Source: Adiantum capillus-veneris
Lineage: Eukaryota > Streptophyta > Polypodiopsida > Polypodiales > Pteridaceae
Assembly (NCBI GenBank): GCA_014529385.2
Contig: CM043959.1
Location: 57,114,753 to 57,178,752 of the forward strand
Reading direction: 5' to 3'
Length of the DNA stretch: 64,000 nucleotides
The notes beneath the pieces are model-generated. The model saw only the letters and a program-made list of their open reading frames with translations, had not been told where the DNA came from and did not search any database. Within the stretch, counting starts at the first letter, position 1, and each line of letters starts with the position of its first letter. Shown here piece by piece: positions 1 through 11,215 of the stretch. The translations under genes and the position numbers were made by a program.

Positions 1-989
1 ACGATGTACATCTTCTCACATAATCACTCATATTAGCATAGCTTAGCTTAGTAATTAGCATGGTAGAGGAGATGAGCATGCATTGAAGATTGGCTCTTGG
101 TTGGATTTGCATCACAAAGCCAAGAGTTGCTGGTGTACACCTTACTTCTCACAAGCTTGGAGTAGGTGATAACCCCTCTTGCTATTTGCTCATGCAGACA
201 CCCCATTGGACCTCCGCAGGCTTAGCCAATAGGATTTCAGGAGCATAAGTGATAGCCAATAGGATTTCAGGAGCATAGTGATAGCTTTAGGTAATTTATT
301 AATGTAACTAAACTCTCATTGGACCCCTTTGTCTCCTGGCCAATAGGAACCAGGTTAGCCATTGGGCTGCTGAATGCTTATTGGACCCCTTGGGAGACTC
401 TCCAATAGTCTTCTAGAGAGCTTAATTCTTATTGGTTCTTTTATTAAGTGGTTCTTAAATTAATTAAACTAGATTTATTCTAGCCTAATTCTCATTGGTC
501 CACCTCCATGGCCATCCATTAGGATTTGAGTACACCTTGTGGGCATTTGGGCTAGGGAGCTGACATGTGTCCCTCATTCCCTTTGTGTAAAGGTAGCTTG
601 TGTGTGTGTGAGTTTCTATCTCATCCCCCACTTCTTGGGCTCGCCCCTCCTACGTAGGACTTGAGAAGACTTTTTGGGACACACACAGAGTATCCAATTT
701 CCCTAGTGTTTGGCCTTTGGACACAACCTTTGAATTTTGGAACCTTGAGAATTTTGGAAGTCTTAATGGGCTGAACCTTAGGGTCTTTTTAGCCCATTGT
801 TTCACCTTGATCTTTTGGAGATGGCCCCCACTTTGGATCCCTATTTTCCCTCCTTTGGATCCCTACTGTGGCCAGTCTACCAGCTTAACCAATATTCTAG
901 CTTTTTCTCCCCTGTCACTACCCCATATTAAATGATCAGTTTAACATGAAAAAATCATTTAGGAGAATTAGATATTAGTTATTATGACA
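1..989 (-). repeat. 3' LTR of chromovirus 1 (cut by window edge)
   Basis: This stretch matches 5.8-7.07 kb throughout, for example the block around 700-760 and the block before 989, so it is the second LTR copy of the element whose other LTR is 5328-7068. The element reads on the minus strand. Its LTR starts at 989 (minus-strand TGTCATAATAAC) next to a purine tract and runs out of the window at base 1. It contains many ATTGG/CCAAT motifs and a 28-bp tandem duplication at about 225-280. Confidence 0.88.
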
Positions 990-1334
990 TTACCTCTCTC
1001 TTGAAATCATAGCCATCCTCGACTATGGGGTGGAGAAGATAAAGCATATTCATTAGTCCTTTTCCTAGCGGGTAGAGAATCCCTATGTTACCCTACCTCA
1101 TTGTTCTAGAATGGATGACTAGTCCATTTGGCGCTTGAGAGCCTAAGATGCCGCAAGCATATTAGTCCTATCAATCTTCCATAGTAGAGTGACAAGCTCT
1201 ACTTGGTGTTTGGGAGACGTCTTCTCCGCAAACTTGATCTAAGCATGCATACTACTTCATTTTTGTGCACAATAAAGAAAAAGAGAGTCTTATAAGACAA
1301 AAACTTTGTTCATTTTTAACATTTGTACATTTGC
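990..1334 (-). other. Polypurine tract and 3' untranslated part of chromovirus 1
   Basis: Bases 990-1003 read as a purine-rich tract on the minus strand (CAAGAGAGAGGTAA) directly before the LTR start at 989, as expected for plus-strand priming. The rest, up to the chromodomain stop at 1335, has no open frame. It is repeated at 7069-7415 and 31456-31847, so it belongs to the element. Confidence 0.75.
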
Positions 1335-2309
1335 TTACTCTTGGGACGCATTGTGAGGATGGAAAAGGTTTAGGGTATCCTTTAATTGTATGCCTTGCAT
1401 CAATCTAGCATCTTCAAAAGGATAATTCTTAAGCTTAATATGATATTGTCGGATAGTCGTACCGCCTCTTAGTACCTTGTCTTCATGTCGAAGGATGGAC
1501 TCGGGTTGCAATACCTCTTCTTGGTCCTCAATCTCCGGTGGGTCTTCGATAGTTGGTTCTTGAGGTGGCTCTCCTTTGTAAGGCTTTAATAGGCTCACAT
1601 GAAAAGAATTGTGTATGAGCCAATGGCTGGGCAACTTAAGTTGATAGGCCATCTCATTGATTGGCCTAAGAATCTGGAAGGGACCATAGTACCTTTTTGC
1701 TAACCTAGCATAGTACTTTTGGTGTCCCATAGGATTCTTGCCCGTCGTGTGCCTTAATCGAGCCTTGGAAAATTTGAGTAAGACCCAATCATTTTCATTA
1801 AAGGCTTGGGCTCTTCTGTGCTTGTTAGCAACAACCTTTTGCCTTTGCTGTGAGATAGAGGTAGCATCCTTAATCTTTTGGAAAGATTCTTTTAGGTATT
1901 GGGAATACTCATCTGCAACGAAGATCTTCCCGTGTACCTTAAGTAGCAGTGGACTTTTTGATCTTCCCTCAATTACCTCAAAAGGTTCCTTTCCCGTGGA
2001 AGTATGTACAGTGTTATTGTAGGCATACTCCACTAAGGGTAAGTACTTCTCCCATTGGGATCTTTGATCTACTTCTGTTACATAGGCTCTTAGTACATAG
2101 GCTCTATCCAACACTATGGACATTGGCAAGCTATGGTACTTGAAGATTTGTGAAATGAATAGGGTTGCCATTTGATGGGCTTTGATACTCTTTTTGAAAG
2201 GTATAAAATGAGCTTGTTTACTGAACCTCTCTACTATCCTCCATATTCTCGTATTCCCATGGATAGACTTAGGCAACCAAAGATAAAATCCATGGATATG
2301 CTCTCCCAT
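1335..2309 (-). pseudogene. Chromovirus 1 integrase (defective) with C-terminal chromodomain
   Basis: This is the C-terminal part of a Ty3/gypsy Pol polyprotein. Integrase joins element cDNA to host DNA, and the chromodomain is thought to steer insertion to marked chromatin. The 324-residue frame has the chromovirus integrase text (KSIHGNTRIW, FSKQAHFIP, MATLFISQIFKYH, then YLPLVEYAYNNTVHTS). A chromodomain lies at roughly residues 266-306 (PESILRHEDKVLRGG, then IRQYHIKLKNYPFEDARLM). The first catalytic Asp region is degraded, and the part between the second Asp (SIVLDRA) and YVTEVDQRSQWEKYL is missing, so the catalytic Glu is gone. The deletion at about 2085-2115 is flanked by the repeated word ACATAGGCTCT. 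It follows the HHCC part at 2343-2828 in another frame. The product cannot be active. Confidence 0.9.
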
Positions 2310-2342
2310 GGTGAATTAGTGATTGGCAAAGGTTGAAGCAAT

Positions 2343-2828
2343 CTAGGTTGGTTTATCAAACTTTGTCTTTTGGCATACCACACATTTAGAAACATACTCT
2401 TGTATGTTTGCTTTCATGGTAGGCCAATAGAAATATGTTTCAATCCCCTTTAGGTTAGACCGAATCCCTCTATGCCCTGCATAAAGAGGAGCATGAGATT
2501 CATACATTACTTTCTCACATATTGAGCTAGTAACGCATAGTCTATTGCCATAGAGAAGATAACCATCTTCTAAAGTAAATGGTTCCTCTTTCTTTCCTAA
2601 TGCAAGGGCTGAAATCACATCTCTAAAATTGGGATCAATAGCATACTCATCTATCATAGAAGATAGATAATTGTGAGTTGATATGGAAACCACATTCACT
2701 CTCTGTCGTCTTGAGAGTGCATCGGCTACTTGATTATGCTTGCCAGCAATGTGAGCAATATGAAAATGAAATTGCGAAAACAAATTTGCCCACCTCATTT
2801 GTTTGTCAGAGAGCTTGGTCTGTGTCAT
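2343..2828 (-). pseudogene. Chromovirus 1 RNase H end and integrase zinc-binding domain
   Basis: The frame starts inside the RNase H/connection region (QMRWANLFSQFHFHIAHIAG, then ADALSRR, the usual end of Ty3 RNase H). It ends with the integrase HHCC zinc finger: H-x6-H in HAPLYAGH, about 29 residues, then C-x2-C in CVVC. YFYWPTM between them is typical of the family. It joins the RNase H start (2972-3211) upstream and the integrase core (1335-2309) downstream, both out of frame. All four zinc ligands are present, but the frame breaks on both sides make it a relic. Confidence 0.88.
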
Positions 2829-3468
2829 GAAGTACTCAAGACTTTGGTGATCCCTTCGAAGAATGAGTCCCCAATAAATAATGCTTTCATGAATCTAAGG
2901 CATGTAGAATTGCAAGGAGTTCCTTTTCATGTATTCCTAGAGCTTGCTCAACAGGGTCGAGCCTTTGACTTTCATAGCCTATGGCGTTCCCTTCTTGGAC
3001 AAACAGCTCCAAGGCAATCACCACAAGCGTCACATTGGACCTCAAATGGCTTTGAGAGATCTAGTAGTGTAAGCACAGGTTGAGAGATAAGATTTTCAAA
3101 AGCATTGTTCTCCTTGGCAGACCATGTATACCTAACATTTTTCTTTGTTAGGTGATGTAATGGTCTTGCTATTAGCGAGAACTTTTCTATGAAGCGTCTA
3201 AGTATGCACACATACCTATAAAGCTTCTTAGTTCATGAAGATTCCTTGGTTTAGGCCATCCTTTTATTACCTCTAACTTTGATGGATCCATTTGGATGCC
3301 ATCTTGAGAGATAATGTGACCTAAATATTGAATCTCTTGCAAGAAAAATTCACTTTTCTTTCGATTGACATAAAGTTTATTCTCTCTTAGAACTTGAAAT
3401 ATTACTTGGAGGTGTTGCTTGTGTTCGTCTAATGAATTAGAGTAGATGATGATATCATCAAAGAACAC
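2829..3468 (-). pseudogene. Chromovirus 1 reverse transcriptase C-terminal half and RNase H start
   Basis: Two overlapping minus-strand frames continue the polymerase. At 3187-3468 the palm motif is FFDDIIIYS (the Y/FxDD catalytic site), followed by thumb text LQEIQYLGHIIS and PRNLHELRSFIGM. At 2972-3211 the RNase H domain begins with VQCDACGDCLGAV, which carries the first catalytic Asp. RT copies element RNA to DNA and RNase H removes the template. The two frames are offset, so at least one frameshift separates RT from RNase H. A stop and frameshift also lie before 3468, where the PFGL block is broken. Confidence 0.88.
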
Positions 3469-4430
3469 TCCAGTAAAGGTTCAGTGAGGCCTAAATAGCT
3501 TTTCCATCAAGCGGTTGAATGTAGTTGGTGCATTGGTTAAGCCAAAAAGCATGACAATATATTCGTAAAGACCAAACGTAGTGTGAAATGCGATCTTTAA
3601 AATGTCTTGAGATCAACTCTCCTTATTTGATGATAGCCATTGTTTAGGTCAATCCTATTGAAGTAGATGGACCCTTGTAGCTTATCAAATAGGTCTTCTA
3701 CCCGTGGAACGGGAAACCTATTCTTGATAGTGATCCTATTTAGTGCTCTATAGCCAACACACATACGATATGTGCCGTCTTTCTTTTGCATTAATAGCTT
3801 AGGTGAGCAAAATGGAGATGAGCTAGGCCTAACCATGCCCTTCTCAACTAACTCATGCACTTGACGCATAATCTCCTCTTGTTGAGCTTGGGAATCTCTA
3901 TAAGGAGGTTTGTTAGGCAATGAACTTCCTGGAAGAAGTTCAATTGCATGGTCATCATTGCATGGTTTAGGAGGTAGCTCACAAGGGATGTCGTCAATAA
4001 AGAAATCTTGAAACCCCTTGAGAAAATTGGATAACTCTAATTCCTTGTGAGTGTGTTTAGTTTCTTTTGTTAAAACATTAGGTTCATTTTGAGAATCTTT
4101 AACAAAAATCATGTACACATAAATAGAACTCTTGATTGACTTATTGAAAGCTTGTGTATGTACAATGGGTATGGTGTTACCCATTTTCTTAGCATCTATG
4201 TACATATCTTTTTCCCTGAACCTAAAGTAGATTCTTCTTTCAGGGAATTTAACATTGGCAGCCATGCGATCAAACCATGGTGCCCCTAGGATTACATCCT
4301 TGTGCTTGAGAGGAGAGATAAAGAAGTCCTCTTTGTCCACATAGCTTTGGACATGGAGCCTCAATTTATCGATTAAGGGAGTGACTGAAGCTTCTTGACC
4401 CTTAAAAGCACCATCTGCGGGTAGGACATC
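3469..4430 (-). pseudogene. Chromovirus 1 protease end and reverse transcriptase N-terminal half
   Basis: The main frame (3597-4364) begins with the second half of the retropepsin (VILGAPWFDRMAANVKFPERR carries the ILGxPW flap-end motif). It passes a linker and enters RT: PPYRDSQAQQEEIMRQV, VRPSSSPFCSP, KKDGTYRMCVGYRALN and FNRIDLNNGYHQIR. In this family the last block carries the first catalytic Asp (RIDL), which is present. Bases 3480-3596 hold the next RT block (LTNAPTTFN-like text) in a shifted frame. The usual VDYRALN reads VGYRALN, one of several signs of decay. Confidence 0.88.
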
Positions 4431-5042
4431 TCACATCTCGTAAGCTTGTATGCCTAGCTTGGTGTCCAACTCTGTGGATATGAAATTGTGAGTAGAACTA
4501 GGGTCAAAGAGAATAAAATCATCATGTTCTCTTACCTTTCCCCAAGAATGGCATAGAGGAGATCCTTTGTTGTGTGTTTCCTCCTCTTGGATTTCGACCA
4601 AGGTAGCTCTAGGAGGTTGATGGCGGGTGTTCTTTTGGGGACAAGCGTAGTACGAATGCCATTGCTTGCCGCACTTGAGACAACGGTTATCCTTGCAATA
4701 ACACTCAAGCTCTTCAGGAGAGAGTTTATTTTTTCCTTTGTGAACTCTCTTCTCTTTAGCTTTTTTGGAGTTGCCCTTAGCAGACTTTTGGGAATTGTCC
4801 TTCCCCTTAGGCTCATTGGAACCCTTGTTTTTTGTGGGCTTAGAATTTCTTTTAGCCCCTGTTTGGAAATTGATTCGAGAAGCCACCATAGTAGGGTGTA
4901 TAACCGCCAATATGGTGCGTGGCCTTTGGGAGTTGACATACTCCGCCATTTGTTCAGTTAAGCCCGTACAAAATTGTTGCTTTTGCTCTCCAAAATCCAA
5001 CTTTTTGAAGACAGTGGCTTTGAGTTGTAGGTCCCAAAACAT
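4431..5042 (-). pseudogene. Chromovirus 1 Gag C-terminal part with zinc knuckle, and start of protease
   Basis: Gag packages the element RNA. The frame shows the end of the capsid region (QFCTGLTEQMAEYVNSQRPR), a Lys-rich nucleocapsid stretch, and one CCHC knuckle with exact spacing C-x2-C-x4-H-x4-C (CLKCGKQWHSYYAC). It then runs into the retropepsin active site, which reads FDPSSTHNFIS where the family has DSG. The catalytic triplet is therefore lost. A related copy at 54485-56121 has the same domain order. Upstream Gag (5043-5300) is only weakly readable. Confidence 0.88.
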
Positions 5043-5327
5043 GTCTACATATTTGTGAATGGATTCATGAATAGGGAGAGAGCTTCAAGCTTTGCCATTC
5101 AGTGAGTACTTTGTCTTTGGCATCGGTGGCCCCATGGAACTCCACTATTAAGACCATAGCTCTTGACCGTGATGCCCCGTTATATGCACGAAGGCAGGTG
5201 CACTGCAAGGCTGAAAAATTCCTATTCTACTTACTCACATGCAATTAATAATACCGACCATTTATATAGCTAGCTTGAGGACCTCCTTCTTGAGCAAGAA
5301 AAGAGAAAACTTGTGCTCTGACACCAA
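5043..5327 (-). other. Chromovirus 1 5' leader with tRNA-iMet-type primer-binding site
   Basis: Bases 5315-5326 read TGGTGTCAGAGC on the minus strand, one change from the TGGTATCAGAGC site complementary to initiator tRNA-Met. The site starts two bases from the LTR end at 5328. The remainder holds a broken Gag N-terminus without a usable frame. Confidence 0.8.
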
Positions 5328-5993
5328 TGTAACATATAATGGCCTAGTAACTTGTGTGTAGCGAAAAATAGCATGAACATAGTGATTATTTCATTAGAAT
5401 AGATTCCTAATGAGAATAACAAGAGTGCTTGGGTGCAGAGAGCAACAAAAAGTATAACACCTAGTTAGATAGCATGAACAATACTTCAATAGAGAGAGAA
5501 ATTAAGCTATTGACAATAGTTGAGGACCGGATTTTCATGGAGCCGGGCTGTCCCCCTCCAGAAGGTTTTGTATTATGGTTCCTCCCATCAAGAGAGACCT
5601 GTTAGAATACAATTCTTTGTGTTCCTTCAATACTAGCTAGTGCAATGAAGATGGAAACTTCAAGCACTAAGCAAAAGACTTATTAAACACAACATCAATT
5701 CCCTCACGGTCTCAGACCCAAGACCTCACACACCTTCAAAGATGGTGAGAGCTAGCGGGGTATGAGAGTATATTGAGAGGAAGGAGTAGTCTTACGAGAA
5801 AGTTGTACATATCCTCACATAATCACTCATATTAGCATAACTTAGCTTAGTAATTAGCATGGTAGAAGAGAAGAGCATGCATTGAAGCTTGGCTCTTGGT
5901 TGGATTTGCATCACAAAGCCAAGAGTTGTTGGTGTAGGCCTCCCTTCTCACAAGCTTGGAGTAGGTGATAAGCTTCTTAATCCACACATAGAC

Positions 5994-6024
<31 letters not shown>

Positions 6025-6650
6025 GCAATAATTCCTTGATAAAATCAGCCCCCTCTCTCTCTTGGTCGGCCCCTCTTGCTATTTGCTCATGCAGACACCC
6101 CATTGGACCTCCCCAGGCTTAGCCAATAGGATTTTAGGAGCATAAGTGATAGCCTTCTGACATGTGTCTCCCCTTCGTCTTTTGTGAGAGATTTAGGTAA
6201 TTAATTAATGTAACTAAACTTTGATTGGACCCCTTTGTCTCCTGGACAATAGGAATCAGGTTAGCCATTGGGTTGCTAAATGCTTATTGGACCCCTTAGC
6301 CTTTTGACATGTGTCTCCCCTTCCTCTTTTGTGAGAGCTTTAGGTAATTAATTAATGTAACTAAACTTTGATTGGACCCCTTTATCTCTTGAACAATAGG
6401 AATCAGGTTAGCCATTGGGCTGCTAAATGCTTATTGGACGCCTTGGGAGACTGTCCAATAGTCTTCTAGAGAGCTTAATTCTTATTAATTCTTTTATTAT
6501 GTGTTTTTTTAATTCATTAAACTAGATTTCCTCTAGCCTAGTTCTCATTGGTCCACCTCCGTGGCCATCCAATAGGATTTGAGTATACCTTGTGGGCATT
6601 TGGGCTAGGGAGCTGACATGTGTCCCTCATTCCCTTTTTGTAAAGGTAGC

Positions 6651-6689
<39 letters not shown>

Positions 6690-7068
6690 AGTTTCTCTCT
6701 CATAACCTACTTCTTGGGCTCGCCCCCTCCTATGTAGGACTTGAGAAGACTTTTTGGGACACACAATGGGTATCCAATTTCCCTAGTGTTTGGCCTTCGG
6801 ACACAACCTTTGAATTTGGAACCTTAGCATTTTGGAAGTTTTAATGGGCTGAACCTTAGGATCTTTTTAGCCCATTGTTGCACCTTGATCTTTTGCAGAT
6901 GCCCCCCCCCTTTGGATCCCTATTTTCCCTCCTTTGGATCGCTACTGTGGCCGGTCTACCAGCTTAACCAATATTCTAGCTTTTTCTCCCTTGGCACTTC
7001 CCCATATTAAATGATCAGTGTAACATGAGAAAATCATTTAGGAGAATTAGATATTAGTTATTATGGAA
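5328..7068 (-). repeat. LTR shared by two tandem chromovirus copies
   Basis: On the plus strand the LTR starts TGTAACATATAATGG at 5328, next to the primer site. It ends near 7068, where the CA terminus seen at 989 has mutated to AA. At 1741 bp it is the complete LTR length for this family. It contains a 147-bp tandem duplication (about 6152-6444), GT runs at 5995-6021 and 6645-6687, and many CCAAT/ATTGG words. On its far side lies a second element's integrase end (7416-8250), so it acts as 5' LTR for one copy and 3' LTR for the other. Confidence 0.87.
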
Positions 7069-7415
7069 TTATCTCTCTCTTGAAATCATAGTTGTCCTTG
7101 ACTATGGGGTAGAGAAGATAAAGAATATTCATTAGTCCTTTTCCTAGCGGGTAGAGGATCCCTATGTTACCCTGCGTCATCGTTCCATAATGGATGACTA
7201 GTCCATTTGGTGCTTGAGAGCCTAAGCTACCGCAAGCATGTTTGCACATTAGTCCTATCAATCTTCCATAGTAGAGTGACAAGCTCTACTTGGTGTTTGG
7301 GAGACATTGTCTCTTCAAACTTGATCTAAGCATGCATACTACTTCACTTTTGTGCACAATAAAGAAAAAGAGTCTTACAAAGCAAAAACTTTGTTCATTT
7401 TTAACATTTGTACAT
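7069..7415 (-). other. Polypurine tract and 3' untranslated part of the tandem chromovirus copy
   Basis: Closely matches 990-1334. The purine tract at 7071-7083 adjoins the LTR end. No open frame. Confidence 0.75.
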
Positions 7416-8250
7416 TTACTTACTCTTGGGAAGCATTGTAAGCATTGACAGGTTTAGGTTATCCTTTGATTGTATGCCTTGCATCCATCTAGCATCTTCA
7501 AAAGGATGATTCTTAAACTTAATAAGATATCGGCGGATAGTCTTACCGCCTCTTAGTACCTTGTCTTCATGTCGGAGGATGGACTCGGGCTGCAGCACCT
7601 CTTCTCGGTCCTCAGTCTCCGGTGGGTCTTCGATAGTTGGTTCTTGAGGTGTCTCTCCTTTGTAAGGCTTTAATAGGAAAAGCATTGTGTATGAGCCAAT
7701 GGTTGGGCAACTTGAGTTGATAGGCCATTTCATTGATTTTCCTAAGAATCTACAAGGGACCATAGTACCTTTTTGCTAACTAGCATAGTACTTTTGGTGT
7801 CCCGTAGGATTCTTGCCCGTCGTGTACCTTAGTGGAGCCTTGGGAAATTTGAGTAAGACCCAATCATTTTCTTTAAAGTCTTGGGCTCTTCTGTGCTTGT
7901 GAGCAGTAGCCTTTTGCCTTTTTTGTGAGATAGAGATAGCATCCTTAATCTTTTGGAAAGATTCTTTTAGGTCTCGACTATACTCACCTGCAGCAAAGAT
8001 CTTCCCGTGTACCTTAAGTAGCAGGGGACTGTTCGATCTTGCCTCAATTACCTCAAAAGGTGCTTTTCCCATGGAAGTATGTACAGTGTTATTGTAGGCA
8101 TACTCCACTAAGGGTAAGTACTTCTCCCATTGGGATCTTTGATCTACTTCCGTTACATAGGCTTTTAGTAGATCAAGAATTGTTAGTTTAGCTATTTCAC
8201 TTTGGCCATCCGTTGCGGGTGATAGGCCGAAGAGAAGTTTAGCCTTGTCC
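7416..8250 (-). pseudogene. Second chromovirus integrase C-terminus and chromodomain (fragment)
   Basis: Two minus-strand frames (7776-8108 and 7416-7763) match 1335-2200 closely. VHTSMGKAPFEVIEARSNS and NDWVLLKFPKAPLR are from the integrase C-terminal domain. PESILRHEDKVLRGG and IRRYLIKFKNHPFEDARWM are the chromodomain, here better kept than in the first copy (RWM rather than RLM). At 8170-8220 the text around the catalytic Glu (SEIAK after TDGQ) is visible, which the first copy has lost. A frame break at about 7770 separates the two parts. Homology stops near 8250, where the leader of a different element begins. Confidence 0.88.
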
Positions 8251-8584
8251 CTAAATTTCAGTTTTTATCAAGTTTTTGGTTTGTTTTGTTATCCAAATTC
8301 TATGAGCCTTCACAAAAGATGTTTGTAATCACGCATAGAGTCTTTAGTATGAACCTTGGTCAATTTTGAGCTAAACATAATAATCGCAATTATTTACTTT
8401 TGGCCTAAAATGATCACTTTTTGTAAATTTTTCAATGGTCAGTCTTTTTGTGACATGTTTTAAGCCTTTGAGTCAAGTCAAAACTTAATTTGGCCTAAAT
8501 TTTCAAGAAAACATAAATAATATGAGTTTTTGCAGACTCTTGAAAATTTACCTCAAATGCATCCTTAACACTAGTTCTGTAATT

Positions 8585-8600
8585 GGACACTTAAGTGTCC
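8585..8600. repeat. Perfect 16-bp palindrome (element C, distal copy)
   Basis: GGACACTTAAGTGTCC is its own reverse complement. The following bases CTGTTTTTCTACCAA match those after the copy at 9835 (CTGTTTTGGTACCAA), so the two are related and not chance. Confidence 0.85.
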
Positions 8601-9834
8601 TGTTTTTCTACCAAGTTTTGGCAATTTATTTGTCAAGCTAGAAAGAAGTTTTTAACACCTTGTTTCTACCATAGATTGGTTATGAGGAAAAGAAAACACT
8701 GGATTTTTCTCCATATCAAAATACGATTTGTATGGAGAGAATTCTGGTAAGTTCTAAGACATAAATTTTAGTAAAATTTCAAGCTATTTTGCCAACAAAA
8801 AAATTTATATAATTATTAGATCTTTTTATAGAGATGGCCTTTTTTATGTTTATAAAAGCTTAGTGTTAGCCCTTAGTGTTACAAAAACAATGGAATGCAC
8901 TTCAAAGATAAGTTTTCAAGTCACATGCAAGATATACACATAATTTCATACTTGAGCACGTGCTGAATAAGAGCATAATTTTGGTCTTCCAAAGGTCCCC
9001 TCATGAAATTGGTACTATACTAGTACAATTTGACAACTACAAATGACTTTATATGTTTAAACCAAGAAACTACGTATTTTTTGGTCTCCCTAACTCAATT
9101 AAATCTCGTTGCTTGAACTCTATCTTCAATTATTTATCGTACAAAAACTCTTGAAAATCTTGAGTTCTCCATTATAACATTGAAACTAAGGTTTTAGGCA
9201 CCCCAATTGTGTATGTACCACGTACTTTGATACATTTAGTTGATCTACATGAAAAGTTTGATATTATTTGAGGTTTTGAATGCTTATGTCTCAAGAATGA
9301 AAATATGAAAGTTTTCTCTTATGAAGTTTTGAATATCTAAAATGATCCAATAATTGCTGCATACCAAAGCCCTTCTACTTGCCACCTTGAGTGCTCAATG
9401 GAAAGGGCAAGCAATGTATCACTTTCTAAAACTCACAAATACATCATAAACATATTTTTCTTTGTATACAACGATATGCATGAAATGACCATATCAAACA
9501 CATGGAACTTTTCATTATTTTATATACTCCAAAGTCAATTTTTTTGCACATGAAACTTTCAATTTTCTATGGCAAAATTGTGGAAGAGTCACCTCAAATT
9601 TTCTACAAGGTCGCTTCATTTTTTCTTGAGCTTATAAAGGCGATTTCTTCAAAGCGTCAATCACAGTCTTACGAGGGTCAACTTGATGAGTATAGTTCTT
9701 GATCATGATAGATTCTAAAATGCAAGGTTATATTTTTAAAAGACTCTCTAGCTAATATATTTAAGCATATCAAGAGGGTTTTCTTAAATAAACCGTCTAA
9801 TGCAAGTAGCATTTAATTTAAATTTGTTTAAAAA

Positions 9835-9851
9835 GGACACTTAAAGTGTCC
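9835..9851. repeat. 17-bp near-palindrome (element C, proximal copy)
   Basis: GGACACTTAAAGTGTCC, with one extra A at the centre compared with 8585-8600. Its edge at 9851 lies 539 nt from the end of the primer site at 10390, matching 536 and 542 nt in elements A and B. Confidence 0.85.
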
Positions 9852-10372
9852 TGTTTTGGTACCAAACTAGTGTTAAGCTTACCCACTAGTTTATACAACT
9901 TTTGTGAGCATAATCTCTACCCGGATTCAATGGTTGATAGTCTTTTGATGTTGTTTCAAGCTGTAGACCTAAAATTCTGCAACCACATAAACAACTCATA
10001 GATGATTCCTTTTGGAGTGAGCAATGATTTGAGATCTCACCTCGGATTCTACTTACCCTACTCCTAGGTTCTACTGCAATTGGGTTGTTGAAGATGTCCA
10101 CAAACACTTGTTTTCTTGTTTTTTATGGTTTCTTGAGCATTGATCTTAAGACTTGTCTTGTCCATCAATCTTTCTCAAAATCCTAACCTAATCCTACAAT
10201 CCTACAAGGTACATAGCAAGTAGAATCTACTCTCAAGCTACCTCTACCCAGCAAAGAAAACACTCTTAAGCCTTGCGATTTTAAAGAGAACATTTAACTC
10301 TAGGTGATCCTAGAGGAAGTTAAAGGACAACTACACTAGACGCTCTTGTTTTTCCTAGTTTAGGTCTATTTG

Positions 10373-10390
10373 TCCTCTGCAGTGGCGCCA
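10373..10390 (-). promoter_or_regulatory. Primer-binding site of element C (degenerate tRNA-Asp type)
   Basis: The plus strand ends TGGCGCCA two bases before an LTR start TGTGGATGGG at 10393. Over 18 bases it differs at four positions from the tRNA-Asp-type site of element A (50898-50915). Confidence 0.6.
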
Positions 10391-10392
10391 AA

Positions 10393-10620
10393 TGTGGATG
10401 GGTTTCCTAACCTCACTCTTATGGGTGATAGCATGTTTAGGTGGTACCAAAAAGAAGTGTCTTGGACACTCCTTTGGGAGGAGATAAATTGGGTCGTGGG
10501 TTATTCATTTTCATCTCATATAAAGGAAAGATAAAATCTTTTTGGTTGAGAGGTTGGAATTTAAGCGGGCTGGAAATTCCATTTTATTTCAATACTAAAG
10601 CTTAAAGTAGCAAACTGCCT
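10393..10620 (-). repeat. LTR start of element C (far end not located)
   Basis: Starts TGTGGATGGG beside the primer site. At 10456-10470 it contains AGTGTCTTGGACACT, an inverted pair of the same half-site as the leader palindromes. I could not find the other LTR end. Microsatellite DNA begins at about 10711. Confidence 0.5.
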
Positions 10621-10710
10621 GTGCATTTAAATTCCCTCTCACCGCCACTCCTCTGGGCTCTCTACAGCACTGCCTCAATGGGTCCCTCCGCCTCTTGTGC
10701 CCATTATCTC

Positions 10711-10714
10711 TCTT

Positions 10715-10795
<81 letters not shown>

Positions 10796-10812
10796 CTCTC
10801 CTCTCTCTCTCG
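10711..10812. repeat. (CT)n microsatellite
   Basis: Nearly pure CT/TC with a few interruptions (CTTCTC, CTCCTC). Open frames here are repeat artefacts. Confidence 0.97.
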
Positions 10813-10901
10813 GTCCTCCATAGCCACTCCAGGTGCTTGCAGACGCAACACAAAGCCATACCAACCAGCTCCTCATTGCTAGCCATATTAATTTTCGACA
10901 A

Positions 10902-10904
<3 letters not shown>

Positions 10905-10980
<76 letters not shown>
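10905..10980. repeat. (CT)n microsatellite, pure
   Basis: About 38 uninterrupted CT units, separated from the previous CT run by about 90 bp of ordinary sequence. Confidence 0.97.
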
Positions 10981-10982
<2 letters not shown>

Positions 10983-11215
10983 GAGTACTATGGCACTGTT
11001 TTGACTGTCTTCATTGTTGTGTCAATAGCATTCTCGCACGTTCCACACGGAATCACATAGTACTCATAATTGCAATACAAACCCCCTTTACTTTCTTTCA
11101 TTATTTGCTACACATCATATCCCAAGGGATCTTCTGTCAAGTCTACAAAACTACTGGGCTGCAAAGAAGAGGGAACAAAGAAACATGCAAAAAATAATGG
11201 CACGAGCACGAGAGG

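Larger units (their letters stand above)
8251..10390 (-). other. 5' leader of Tat-like element C, non-coding
   Basis: No convincing gene. The part next to the primer site resembles the leader of giant element A in order and wording: a pyrimidine-rich CTACTTACCCTACTCC block near 10045, and short CTACC/CTCAAGC blocks before the primer site. It carries two copies of a palindrome (8585-8600, 9835-9851). Bases 8650-9830 are AT-rich with nothing I recognise. Confidence 0.55.
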
